From contig CAYLRO010000011.1 of the NCBI GenBank assembly GCA_964386635.1, forward strand, positions 1-64,000: a DNA stretch of 64,000 nucleotides. The letters run 5' to 3'. This document shows positions 44,639 to 52,383 of this stretch, piece by piece. The first letter of the stretch is position 1, and each line of letters starts with the position of its first letter. The translations under genes were made by a program, and so were the position numbers. Below the pieces are notes generated by a model. That model was given only the letters and a program-made list of their open reading frames with translations. It ran no database searches and was not told the origin of the DNA. The stretch is from Sabulitectum sp964386635. Its GTDB lineage: Bacteria; Fermentibacterota; Fermentibacteria; Fermentibacterales; JCC-6.

Positions 44639-45496
44639 ATGAACAGACGTGAATTCCTTGAAAAAGCCTCTAAAGCAGGTGGAGCGCTTCTTCTTTCCTC
44701 CCTTGCCGGGAAGGCATTTGCAGGTGAAATGGAACACGGTATGGAACAATTATGGAGCAACGGTTCTTTTCTGCAGGATTGCGTTGACGCCGCCGGGGAA
44801 CCCCAGGGTCTTATTCGGGCAAGAGTTGACGGCGTCTGGGGAGAATACTCAGTACAGAATCTGCCTGACTCTTTTCTGGACTGGAATCTGGAAGCCAGGA
44901 TAGAAGTTCTGGACAGGATATTGTCCATGGTATCAGGACAGGGAGGGGCTCCTCCATCACTTGCCGGTCCTCACAACGCTGCCATGGCCACAAGAGGTGC
45001 CAGACGAAACGACAGTATTCTCAGCATGAACAATGCCTTCAAGGGTATGGGGCTCTGTCCGGGCCGGGACATCATTTCTGAGAAGATCGAGCATATGAGG
45101 AATACTGCAGAGAATCCAATGCCGGAAAAAATAGAGTTTTTGAAGGATCTCTACTCTGCAAGAGAGAATTTTGACCTGACCAAACTGATCAGTCTTGAAC
45201 TCTATTCCACTCCCACCTTTGAAACCCACACCTTCCTTAATCTTATGCATGAACCTGTGACCAGCCTTGTTTTCCTTGACAGCAAATCCTACGAAGTGCG
45301 CGGAATAGGCCAGCTTGTTGACGGGGAGGGGCTTCCTGAGGATGACTACGCAGGTCAGATAGTTCAGTACACCAATCTCGCTCATTCCTATTTCCATGGA
45401 GAGTTCCCAAGAATGTTCCCCGGTATTCTTGTTCATGTTCTTGAAACCTTTGACAATACTCCTGGAACCGGGCGGGGAGTTCTGGTCTCAAGTTGA
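44639..45496 (+). CDS. Tat-exported protein of unknown function
   Basis: 285 residues. The N-terminus MNRREFLEKASKAGGALLLSSLAGKAFA is a twin-arginine signal (RREFL) with a cleavage site after AFA. The mature part has few recognisable motifs: LDRILSMVSGQGGAPPSLAGPH and HTFLNLMHEPVTSLVFLDS. No cofactor-binding Cys cluster was seen. Folded export through Tat would suit a cofactor-containing or oligomeric periplasmic protein. It is divergent from greA and overlaps the HAD gene by 4 bp. Confidence 0.65.
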   Translation: MNRREFLEKASKAGGALLLSSLAGKAFAGEMEHGMEQLWSNGSFLQDCVDAAGEPQGLIRARVDGVWGEYSVQNLPDSFLDWNLEARIEVLDRILSMVSGQGGAPPSLAGPHNAAMATRGARRNDSILSMNNAFKGMGLCPGRDIISEKIEHMRNTAENPMPEKIEFLKDLYSARENFDLTKLISLELYSTPTFETHTFLNLMHEPVTSLVFLDSKSYEVRGIGQLVDGEGLPEDDYAGQIVQYTNLAHSYFHGEFPRMFPGILVHVLETFDNTPGTGRGVLVSS

Positions 45497-46143
45497 GCAA
45501 TCGAATCGTAATCTGTGATCTTGACGGGACTCTTGTTTCCGTTTCCAGTGAGATTGTGTTCGTCAAAGGGCTTTTCAAGAGAGGAGTGCTCTCGTTCCCT
45601 CTGCTGTGGCACTTTTTCTGCCATTATGTAAAGCATCCGGTTAGAACTGTAACAGAGGGCAGAGGGTGGAACAGGGGTTACTTCAGAGGTCTTCCTGTAT
45701 CGGTTATGATGGAGGAAGTGGAGGAAGATATTCCATATCTTCTCAGCAGGATCAGGCCGAAGGTTCTGGATTTGCTCAGAGAGGAACAGAATAAAGGTGC
45801 AAGGATATGCATTCTTTCCGCCTCCATTTCTCCAATAGTACAGTCCATCACCAGAAACCTGGGTTTTGACTGCTTCCGCGGGAGTATTCCTGCTGTAAAG
45901 AACGGGAAGCTTACCGGGCACCTGATTGGTCAGCGTCCCTGGGGTCAGGCAAAGGTTCCTCCGGCAATTGCCCTGCTGGAACAGTTCAGATTTGCTCCTG
46001 ACGAGGCACTTGCCATTGGGGATTCATGGGCAGACAGGTTTGTCATGCAGTTCTGCGGTGATGCCGTTGCAGTTGATCCCGGAAGGAAACTAACCAGACT
46101 GGCTCATGAGAAAGGCTGGAGAGTAATTGACCCGCGACAGTGA
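45493..46143 (+). CDS. HAD-IB family phosphatase
   Basis: 216 residues with the HAD motifs: DLDGTLVS (nucleophile Asp) at the N-terminus, ILSASIS (motif 2), and GDSWADRFVMQ (motif 4) near 180. The cap insertion and overall form match the SerB/CicA-type HAD-IB group, which includes phosphoserine and lysophosphatidate phosphatases. The TTG start overlaps the Tat-protein stop. The substrate is unknown. It overlaps the PP-loop gene by 17 bp. Confidence 0.82.
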   Translation: MSNRIVICDLDGTLVSVSSEIVFVKGLFKRGVLSFPLLWHFFCHYVKHPVRTVTEGRGWNRGYFRGLPVSVMMEEVEEDIPYLLSRIRPKVLDLLREEQNKGARICILSASISPIVQSITRNLGFDCFRGSIPAVKNGKLTGHLIGQRPWGQAKVPPAIALLEQFRFAPDEALAIGDSWADRFVMQFCGDAVAVDPGRKLTRLAHEKGWRVIDPRQ

Positions 46144-47095
46144 ACAGGTAAGAGCTCTCGGGGCTTTCTCCGGTGGTCTGGATGGCATGATAGCTGCCAA
46201 GGTGCTTCTGCTTCAGGGTATTGCTGTTGAAGCAGTTACTTTCAACAGCCCGTTTTTCGATGTGGCTGCCGGTGAAAAAGCTGCAGCAGAGCTGAACATC
46301 CCCTGGCGAAGAGTTGATTTTTACAGCGAAATAGAGGAACTTCTTACTGATCCGCCAAGCGGATTCGGCAAGAACATGAACCCCTGTATCGATTGTCATG
46401 CAGCCATGTTCAGAAAGCTCAGTTGTCTTGCAGCAGAGGAGGGTTTCCATTTCATCTTTTCCGGTGAAGTGATAGGGCAGAGACCCATGAGTCAGAACAA
46501 GGGTTCTCTGAACAGGGTAAAAAACATATCCGGTACATCAGAGGTTCTTCTCAGGCCGCTTTCCGCTAAACTGCTTCCCCCTACTCCCGTGGAGATCTCC
46601 GGTCTTGTGGACAGGAACGGCCTTCTGGACATAAGCGGCAGGGGAAGATCAAGGCAGATAAGTCTGGCTGTGAAATACGGGTTTTCTTTTGTACCGGCTC
46701 CTGCAGGAGGTTGTCTTCTCACTGACCCGGGGTACTCGAAAAAACTAAGGGTGCTCATGGAAGCAGGGCTGCTTTCATCTGAGAATGCCGAGCTTATGAA
46801 GTACGGCAGAATGTTCCTTCTTCCAGGTGCAATAGGTCTTTCAGGCAGATCTGAGCAGGAAAACAGTGCTTTAGAGAGAATGGGAAAGGGATTTTGTATG
46901 GAGATCAGGGATATTCCCAGTCCCTATGGCATTCTTATAGGAGCAACTACAGAAGAGAACATCAAAACAATGGCTTCAATTATTGCTTCTTATACCAAAT
47001 CCCATGGACCTTTTACAGTAATCACTGAAAAAGGAGAGTTTCTAACTGTTAAGATCAGTCCTGAGGAGCGGGAGAAATACGCCATAAAGCTCTGA
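46127..47095 (+). CDS. PP-loop tRNA thiolation enzyme-like protein (MnmA-related)
   Basis: 322 residues. The N-terminal PP-loop is AFSGGLDGMIAAKVL, where the usual SGGxDS has Gly in place of Ser. NPCIDCHAAMF near 86 and APAGGCLLTDPGY near 200 give three Cys, the number used to hold a [4Fe-4S] cluster in iron-sulfur-dependent tRNA thiolases. GEVIGQRPMSQN follows the MnmA order. It probably adenylates tRNA and inserts sulfur at a uridine. TTG start with GGAG 5 nt upstream. The function is inferred from motifs, and the exact position in tRNA is unknown. Confidence 0.8.
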   Translation: MTRDSEQVRALGAFSGGLDGMIAAKVLLLQGIAVEAVTFNSPFFDVAAGEKAAAELNIPWRRVDFYSEIEELLTDPPSGFGKNMNPCIDCHAAMFRKLSCLAAEEGFHFIFSGEVIGQRPMSQNKGSLNRVKNISGTSEVLLRPLSAKLLPPTPVEISGLVDRNGLLDISGRGRSRQISLAVKYGFSFVPAPAGGCLLTDPGYSKKLRVLMEAGLLSSENAELMKYGRMFLLPGAIGLSGRSEQENSALERMGKGFCMEIRDIPSPYGILIGATTEENIKTMASIIASYTKSHGPFTVITEKGEFLTVKISPEEREKYAIKL

Positions 47096-47563
47096 TCAGC
47101 CATTCAGCTTTCCAGTAAGGAAAATGATGGCCTGGTCTCTGTAATCAACAATTACCGGCTGATCAAGCATCATCGGGGGAAATTCACCCTTCAGAAGCCG
47201 CAGTTCCATACGGTCCTTAAGTTTCGGTCTCGAGTTCAGCAGGTCTCCTGTCCATGAATGTATGTCTTCAAAGGAGAACCAGTTGTCCTGATCAAACTCC
47301 ATGAACCACAGTGCAAGAGCGTAAGCACCCAGGAATCCGCTTTCGAACCGGTCCACATATACATCAGCACACTGAATGCCTGTTACCGTGTCTCCCAGAG
47401 CCCTGAACAGTATCTCGTCTTCAGCTGCCTCCAGGAATTCCTTCCCGGTGTCGAATGAGAGTCGGGTGAAGGCAATCTCAAAGCTTTCAGGCAGCAATGT
47501 CTCTCTCAAATTTTTTATGAATGTTTCCACAGGCACACCACTTTCACAGTCGTTCTTTAGCAA
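47096..47563 (-). CDS. Unrecognised cytoplasmic protein
   Basis: Up to 155 residues. There is no signal peptide, membrane segment or known motif. The composition is acidic with several Phe and Trp (ALWFMEFDQDNWFSFEDIHSWTGDLL). The TTG start at 47563 has no clear ribosome binding site; a GTG about 10 codons further in is possible. It is convergent with the PP-loop gene and divergent from the Rrf2 regulator, with which it shares a 91-bp intergenic region that carries the regulator's promoter. Confidence 0.6.
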   Translation of the reverse strand: MLKNDCESGVPVETFIKNLRETLLPESFEIAFTRLSFDTGKEFLEAAEDEILFRALGDTVTGIQCADVYVDRFESGFLGAYALALWFMEFDQDNWFSFEDIHSWTGDLLNSRPKLKDRMELRLLKGEFPPMMLDQPVIVDYRDQAIIFLTGKLNG

Positions 47564-47596
47564 TACTATGAATGAAAGAGAATCCGGGGAAAAGGG

Positions 47597-47637
47597 TTGA
47601 CATTCATAAAAGTGGCATTAGAGTACCAGTATACTAA
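47597..47637 (+). promoter_or_regulatory. Promoter and candidate Rrf2 operator of the hcp operon
   Basis: TTGACA at 47597-47602, a 16-bp spacer and TAGAGT at 47619-47624 form a likely promoter. The -10 lies within an imperfect inverted repeat TTAGAGTA-CCAG-TATACTAA (47618-47637, six of eight pairs). Binding of the Rrf2 protein here would block RNA polymerase, so autoregulation is plausible. Confidence 0.5.
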
Positions 47638-47654
47638 TTAAGAAAGGAACCGGT

Positions 47655-48086
47655 ATGGCAACACCACTGAAAATATCCGAGGCGGCTTCCATAGCCATAC
47701 ATGCCCTTATTCTGCTCTCAGAAAAAGAAGACAATCCTGTGAGTAACGCAAGGATTGCTCAGGCTTTCAATGTCAGTGCCAATCATTCTTCAAAGGTGAT
47801 GCAGAGACTTCTGAAAGAGGGTTTCGTTACTGCTGTGAGGGGGCCTTCCGGCGGGTACACGCTGGCCAGGTCGCCTGAAAGCGTAACTCTTCTGGAAATT
47901 TACCAGGCAATTGACGGAAAACCTTCAAGCTCAGGTTGTCTTTTCGGAAGGGGAGTTCACTGCTCTCTGAAAACCTGCCTTTTCCATGAACTCCTTTCAG
48001 ACACGGACAGGCTTATAGAAAAACACCTTGGATCAGTTACCCTGCAGAGTTTTAAAAAGAGAAACATCAAGCTGGAGGTTGAGTGA
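47655..48086 (+). CDS. Rrf2-family iron-sulfur transcriptional regulator
   Basis: 143 residues with the family's winged helix: ISEAASIAIHALILLSE, NARIAQAFNVSANHSSKVMQRLLKEGFV and VRGPSGGYTLAR. Three Cys, in SGCLFGRGVHCSLKTCLF (spacing C-X7-C-X4-C), are placed as in NsrR and IscR, which hold an iron-sulfur cluster. NsrR senses nitric oxide. The gene stands first in an operon with a ferredoxin and hybrid cluster protein, so control of nitrosative stress is likely. GAAAGGAA precedes the ATG. Confidence 0.92.
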   Translation: MATPLKISEAASIAIHALILLSEKEDNPVSNARIAQAFNVSANHSSKVMQRLLKEGFVTAVRGPSGGYTLARSPESVTLLEIYQAIDGKPSSSGCLFGRGVHCSLKTCLFHELLSDTDRLIEKHLGSVTLQSFKKRNIKLEVE

Positions 48087-48799
48087 TCGTGAAGAGACAG
48101 ATCATTAAAATAGATGAAGAAAAATGTGACGGATGCGGTCTGTGTGTTCCCAGCTGTGCAGAGGGCGCTCTGGCGATTGTAAACGGCAAGGCGAAACTGG
48201 TAAAGGACTCCTACTGTGACGGCCTGGGTAACTGTCTCGGAGATTGCCCCCAGGGAGCAATAACCATTCAGGAGAGAGAGGCTGATGACTTTGACGAGAA
48301 AGCCGCCATGGCTCATGTGGAAGCTCTGAAAACACCTGAACCGGTTCACTCCGGTTGTCCGGGTACTGCAGAAATAAGTTTCAGGAAGCCACCGGTAGAA
48401 GAGAAAAGATCAGCTGAAGCACAGGAATCCATGCTTGAGCAGTGGCCTGTACAGCTGCATCTTGCAGGCCCCGGTGCTCCCTGGTGGAATGGTGCTGATG
48501 TTCTTATTGCCGCAAGCTGTGTTCCTGTAGCGTTCGGAGACTTTCAGAAAAAATTGCTGAAAAACAGAAAAGTAGTTATCGCCTGTCCCAAGCTGGACCG
48601 AACAGAGGGGTATCTCGAAAAGCTTACTGCGATCTTCGCCGGTAATAGTGTTGCCAGTGTAACTGTGGCCCATATGGAGGTTCCGTGCTGTTCAGGGCTT
48701 GTTGTCATGGTAGAGAAAGCTCTTTCCATGTCAGGGAAAGTCATTCCTTACAGAAGAATAAAAATAGGCATCCAGGGCGATATCCTGGAAGAAAAGTAG
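48083..48799 (+). CDS. Ferredoxin-type 4Fe-4S protein, hcp partner
   Basis: 238 residues. The N-terminal 65 residues have CDGCGLCVPSC and, near 45, CDGLGNCLGDCPQG, a two-cluster ferredoxin with an altered second motif (C-X5-C-X3-CP). The C-terminal part (about 90-238) resembles an iron-sulfur oxidoreductase region, with VLIAASCVPVAFGDF, VVIACPKLD and VPCCSGL. It probably brings electrons to Hcp, replacing the NADH oxidoreductase Hcr of E. coli. The start GTG overlaps the regulator stop (GTGA); another GTG lies two codons later. Confidence 0.85.
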   Translation: MIVKRQIIKIDEEKCDGCGLCVPSCAEGALAIVNGKAKLVKDSYCDGLGNCLGDCPQGAITIQEREADDFDEKAAMAHVEALKTPEPVHSGCPGTAEISFRKPPVEEKRSAEAQESMLEQWPVQLHLAGPGAPWWNGADVLIAASCVPVAFGDFQKKLLKNRKVVIACPKLDRTEGYLEKLTAIFAGNSVASVTVAHMEVPCCSGLVVMVEKALSMSGKVIPYRRIKIGIQGDILEEK

Positions 48800-48809
48800 G
48801 AGGAAAATC

Positions 48810-50429
48810 ATGAGCATGTTCTGCTATCAGTGCCAGGAAGCCCTGGGAAACAAAGGCTGTACAGTGAATGGTGTATGCGGTAAAAAGGGCGATACGGCCA
48901 TTCTTCAGGATCTTCTGATCTATACGGTTAAGGGCATCAGTGTTGTTGCCCTGGCAACGGGTAAGGTCGACAGCGAGGTAAGTCATTTCGTTACCAAAGC
49001 TCTCTTCACCACTATCACAAATGTGAGTTTTGACGATGACAGCCTGATCGGGCTGATCAAACAGGGTCTTGTCCTGAGAGACAGAATCAAATCAGAAAAC
49101 CATATAGGAGGCGATCTTCATGACTCAGCTGTATGGATGGCTGACAGTAAGGAGGAGTTCCTCAGGAAAGCGGCAACTATCGGTGTTCTTTCCACAGAGA
49201 ACGAAGATGTCCGCTCTCTGCGTGAACTGCTGGTCTACGGCCTCAAGGGCGTTGCAGCTTATGCTGACCACGCAGCTGTACTCGGAGTAGAGGACCAGTC
49301 TGTTTACGACTTCATGATTCAGGGCATGGCTTCCACCACAGAAAACCACAGCGTTGATGAAATGGTGGGGCTGGTAATGAAGGCGGGAGAGACTGCTGTT
49401 ACCGCAATGGCAATTCTCGATAAGGCCAACACGGCTGCCTACGGTAACCCTGAGATCACCGAAGTAAACATCGGCGTAAGGAACAACCCTGGAATCCTGA
49501 TTTCAGGCCACGACCTGAAGGATATGGAAGAGCTTCTCAAGCAGACTGAAGGAACAGGGGTTGATGTTTACACACACGGCGAGATGCTTCCTGCAAACTA
49601 CTATCCGGCATTCAAGAAGTTCGACCATTTCGTTGGAAACTACGGTAACTCCTGGTGGCTTCAGACCAGTGAATTCGAGTCGTTCAACGGCCCCATTCTC
49701 ATGACAACCAACTGTCTTGTTCCTCCCAGGGAATCCTACAAGAACCGGGTGTTTACAACTGGCTGCGCCAACTTCCCCGGCCTTCCGGTAATACCCGACA
49801 GGAAAAAGAACGGTGTAAAAGACTTCTCTGCAATGATTGCCATGGCTAAAACCCTTCCTCCTCCTGTTGAAATAGAAACAGGCAGCATTGTTGGCGGATT
49901 CGCCCATGAGCAGGTTTTCGCTCTGGCAGACAAAGTGATAGATGCGGTGAAATCCGGTGCAATCAAGAAGTTTGTTGTGATGGCAGGCTGTGACGGAAGA
50001 CACAAGGAAAGAGATTACTACAGAGAGTTTGCAGAAGCTCTTCCTGAAGATACTGTGATTCTTACCGCAGGTTGTGCAAAGTACCGCTACAACAAGCTGA
50101 ATCTGGGCGACATAGGCGGCATCCCCAGAGTTCTCGATGCAGGACAGTGCAACGACAGCTATTCACTGGCTTTAATAGCGCTGAAACTGAAGGAAGTATT
50201 CGGTCTTGATGACATCAACGAGCTTCCAATCGTCTACAACATTGCATGGTATGAGCAGAAAGCCGTTACAGTTCTCCTTGCCCTTCTCGCTCTGGGTGTG
50301 AAGAACATCCACCTGGGACCAACACTTCCTGCGTTCCTCTCACCTGCAGTGGTGAATGTTCTTGTTGAGAACTTCGGAATCAGTGGAATCACAAGTGTGG
50401 AGGGTGACATAAAAACCCTGATCGGCTAG
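48810..50429 (+). CDS. hcp: Hybrid cluster protein (hydroxylamine reductase / NO reductase)
   Basis: 539 residues, a normal length. The N-terminal cluster motif is C5-X2-C8-X8-C17-X5-C23. Conserved blocks follow that bind the 4Fe-2S-2O hybrid cluster: NNPGILISGHDLKD, NGPILMTTNCLVPP, GCANFPG, AGCDGRHKERDYY, LTAGCAKYRYN and WYEQKAVTVLLALL. The enzyme reduces hydroxylamine in vitro and nitric oxide at low levels in vivo. It is cytoplasmic, and ends the Rrf2-ferredoxin-hcp operon, starting 10 bp after the ferredoxin gene with AGGAGG. Confidence 0.97.
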   Translation: MSMFCYQCQEALGNKGCTVNGVCGKKGDTAILQDLLIYTVKGISVVALATGKVDSEVSHFVTKALFTTITNVSFDDDSLIGLIKQGLVLRDRIKSENHIGGDLHDSAVWMADSKEEFLRKAATIGVLSTENEDVRSLRELLVYGLKGVAAYADHAAVLGVEDQSVYDFMIQGMASTTENHSVDEMVGLVMKAGETAVTAMAILDKANTAAYGNPEITEVNIGVRNNPGILISGHDLKDMEELLKQTEGTGVDVYTHGEMLPANYYPAFKKFDHFVGNYGNSWWLQTSEFESFNGPILMTTNCLVPPRESYKNRVFTTGCANFPGLPVIPDRKKNGVKDFSAMIAMAKTLPPPVEIETGSIVGGFAHEQVFALADKVIDAVKSGAIKKFVVMAGCDGRHKERDYYREFAEALPEDTVILTAGCAKYRYNKLNLGDIGGIPRVLDAGQCNDSYSLALIALKLKEVFGLDDINELPIVYNIAWYEQKAVTVLLALLALGVKNIHLGPTLPAFLSPAVVNVLVENFGISGITSVEGDIKTLIG

Positions 50430-50438
50430 CATCGAGTT

Positions 50439-50475
50439 GAAGAAGCCCTGCTGTTTACTGCAGCGGGGCTTCTTC
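50439..50475. terminator. Strong bidirectional hairpin after hcp
   Basis: GAAGAAGCCCTGCTG (50439-50453) pairs with CAGCGGGGCTTCTTC (50461-50475), 15 positions with one mismatch and a 7-nt loop. The right arm encodes the last residues of the convergent rmuC gene. Confidence 0.8.
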
Positions 50476-51753
50476 GCTTGCTGAAATACTGTCTGCCAGT
50501 GAACCGGGCAGAGACTTGGTTGTTTTGGCTCCCAGGCGGCGGAGCTCTTCCACTTTCACCACCAGGTTGCCGTTTCCGGAAGTGGTTCTTTTGAATGCAG
50601 TATTCAGCGCTTTTGAAGCACTGTCAAACTTCTTTCTGGTGTCCTCAAGAGCTTCCACTATTCCGATAACCTTGTCATAGAGTTTTCCTGCCTTGTCTGC
50701 GATCATCTCCGCGTTCCGGCTCTCATTTTCTCTGCGCCAGATCTGCCCGATAAGCTTCAGCGTTGTCATAAGAGTAGAGGGTCCCGACAGCACAACATTG
50801 GTTTTTGATATGTCACAGATAAGGTTGGGGTCAGCCTGGAGAGCGGCCTGGTATGCAGGTTCCAGGGGAATGCACATGATAACAAAATCCAGAGACCGGT
50901 TGCCCATGAGGTTCTGATAATCCTTTGCCTTAAGTTCTTCAATGTGTTTCTTCACTGACAGGGCATGAGCCTTGAGGTTTACTTCACGGGACTGGTCATC
51001 TTCCGCATTGACGAATCTCTCATAAGCAGTGAGAGACACTTTTGAATCTACAATTACTATCCTGCCTCCAGGAAGATTTACCACGAAATCTGGTCTTTTC
51101 AACTTGTCTTCTTCATCTCTGAATGAAGCCTGGGTTTCGTATTCCCTGCCCTCTTCCAGCCCGGATGCTTCAAATATCCGCTGCACTATAAGTTCACCCC
51201 AGTCACCCTGTGCCTTTGAGTCTCCCTTAATGGCTTTGGCAAGGTTCTCAGCGTCTTTGCTTACCCTGCTGCTTGCCTCCTGAAGAAGCTTGACCTGGGT
51301 AAGTAACTGTGCTGACCGCTGAGTGTCTTCTGTATGAACCTGGTCAACTCTTTTCCGGAACAGTTCCATCTGCTCCTTGAAAGGCTGAAGAAGTATGGAG
51401 AGCTTTTCTCTGTTCTGATCCGATAGAGACTGGCTTCTCTCTGCAAGTATTTTCCCTGCAAGGATCTCAAATTCCTTCTTCAATCTTGCTTCAGAGTCTT
51501 CAAGGAGCTTGATCTTTTCAGATGTATTGCGTTTCTCATTGGTCAATTCTGCTTCCAGCCTTGATACTGTCTGCTGAAGAGATTCAATTCTGGCGGCTCT
51601 TTCAGAAAGCTGATCCTGAGCTTTCAGGTAATCCTCTTCCCTGGTCTGAAGTCGGGCAAGTTTATCTCTGTTGGGTTCTTCCCTGTGGCTTCTGAAAAGA
51701 TATCCCAGGATTCCCGCAAGCAGAATGGAAAGTATTCCTATTGCCAGTGGCAT
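50455..51753 (-). CDS. rmuC: RmuC family protein
   Basis: 432 residues: an N-terminal membrane helix (LAIGILSILLAGILGYLF), a long coiled coil (about 30-150) and the RmuC nuclease-like domain (about 190-390), with KGDSKAQGDWGELIVQRIFE, RIVIVDSKVSLTAYERF and IPLEPAYQAALQ. The PD-(D/E)XK-like core is seen as D...DSK. RmuC limits inversions at short repeats and is linked to DNA end processing. The gene starts one base after the stop of the chalcone-isomerase-like gene upstream, which points to co-transcription. Confidence 0.95.
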   Translation of the reverse strand: MPLAIGILSILLAGILGYLFRSHREEPNRDKLARLQTREEDYLKAQDQLSERAARIESLQQTVSRLEAELTNEKRNTSEKIKLLEDSEARLKKEFEILAGKILAERSQSLSDQNREKLSILLQPFKEQMELFRKRVDQVHTEDTQRSAQLLTQVKLLQEASSRVSKDAENLAKAIKGDSKAQGDWGELIVQRIFEASGLEEGREYETQASFRDEEDKLKRPDFVVNLPGGRIVIVDSKVSLTAYERFVNAEDDQSREVNLKAHALSVKKHIEELKAKDYQNLMGNRSLDFVIMCIPLEPAYQAALQADPNLICDISKTNVVLSGPSTLMTTLKLIGQIWRRENESRNAEMIADKAGKLYDKVIGIVEALEDTRKKFDSASKALNTAFKRTTSGNGNLVVKVEELRRLGAKTTKSLPGSLADSISASEEAPLQ

Positions 51754-51754
51754 A

Positions 51755-52306
51755 TCAGTCCAGCCCCAGGAGGCCGTTTTTCAACCCTGAATTCGGCGGG
51801 TTGTCACCAAGCCAGATGGAGAAGAAGGCGCCGGCAAAATCGTTTCCAGGGATTGTGCCTTTAACCGAGCCTTTCACGGAAACCTCCAGGCCGGTACCGG
51901 GAATGCAGGTGAACTGCATCCGGTCACCGTCTTTCATCTCCCTCATCCAGGAGTTAAGCAGGTTTATATCATCCTGCATTGAAGCTACCTGATTTGCTGC
52001 ATTGTTCTCAAAACCCTGTTGCCAGGCACCGGTTATGTCATCCATGCCTACATCCCGGACAAAGTGAAGAATCAGCCTTCTTGCCTCGTCTGATTCGTAT
52101 ATGGAAGAACCGCTCGAGGATGGTGTTTCAACGTAGAGGGCAGCAACATAAACATTCACATTGAACATTGTTGCTTCACGGGTGCCAAGCCCGTTCAGAA
52201 CCAGCGGAGTGCCGGATACCGTGATTTCATCAGGATAGGTAATACCATCCCGTTCTGCGGCGTAAAGAGGGAGAAGAATGATGATCAGTAAAAAATACTT
52301 AAGCAT
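51755..52306 (-). CDS. Secreted chalcone-isomerase-like protein
   Basis: About 183 residues from ATG 52306, giving a signal peptide (MLKYFLLIIILLPLYAA). The mature protein begins DGITYPDEITVSGTPLVLNGLGTREATMFNVNVYVAALYVE, the classical chalcone_3 domain of bacteria, and ends with a strand WLGDNPPNSGLKNGLLGL. The bacterial proteins are periplasmic, with no proven enzyme activity; some bind heme or fatty acids. The start codon lies within the region where the upstream radical SAM reading frame would end if it were not frameshifted. It is co-transcribed with rmuC. Confidence 0.88.
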   Translation of the reverse strand: MLKYFLLIIILLPLYAAERDGITYPDEITVSGTPLVLNGLGTREATMFNVNVYVAALYVETPSSSGSSIYESDEARRLILHFVRDVGMDDITGAWQQGFENNAANQVASMQDDINLLNSWMREMKDGDRMQFTCIPGTGLEVSVKGSVKGTIPGNDFAGAFFSIWLGDNPPNSGLKNGLLGLD

Positions 52307-52383
52307 TCTGAAACCCTTTCTGCTTGAGAACTTGACCGTACTGTCCAGTTTTTCTACTATAACACAGGGGACAGGGCTTGTCT

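Noticed and set aside
44545..44928. N-terminal extension of greA to 44928
   Set aside because: It runs antisense through the Tat-protein gene and has no conserved sequence; TTG 44544 fits better.
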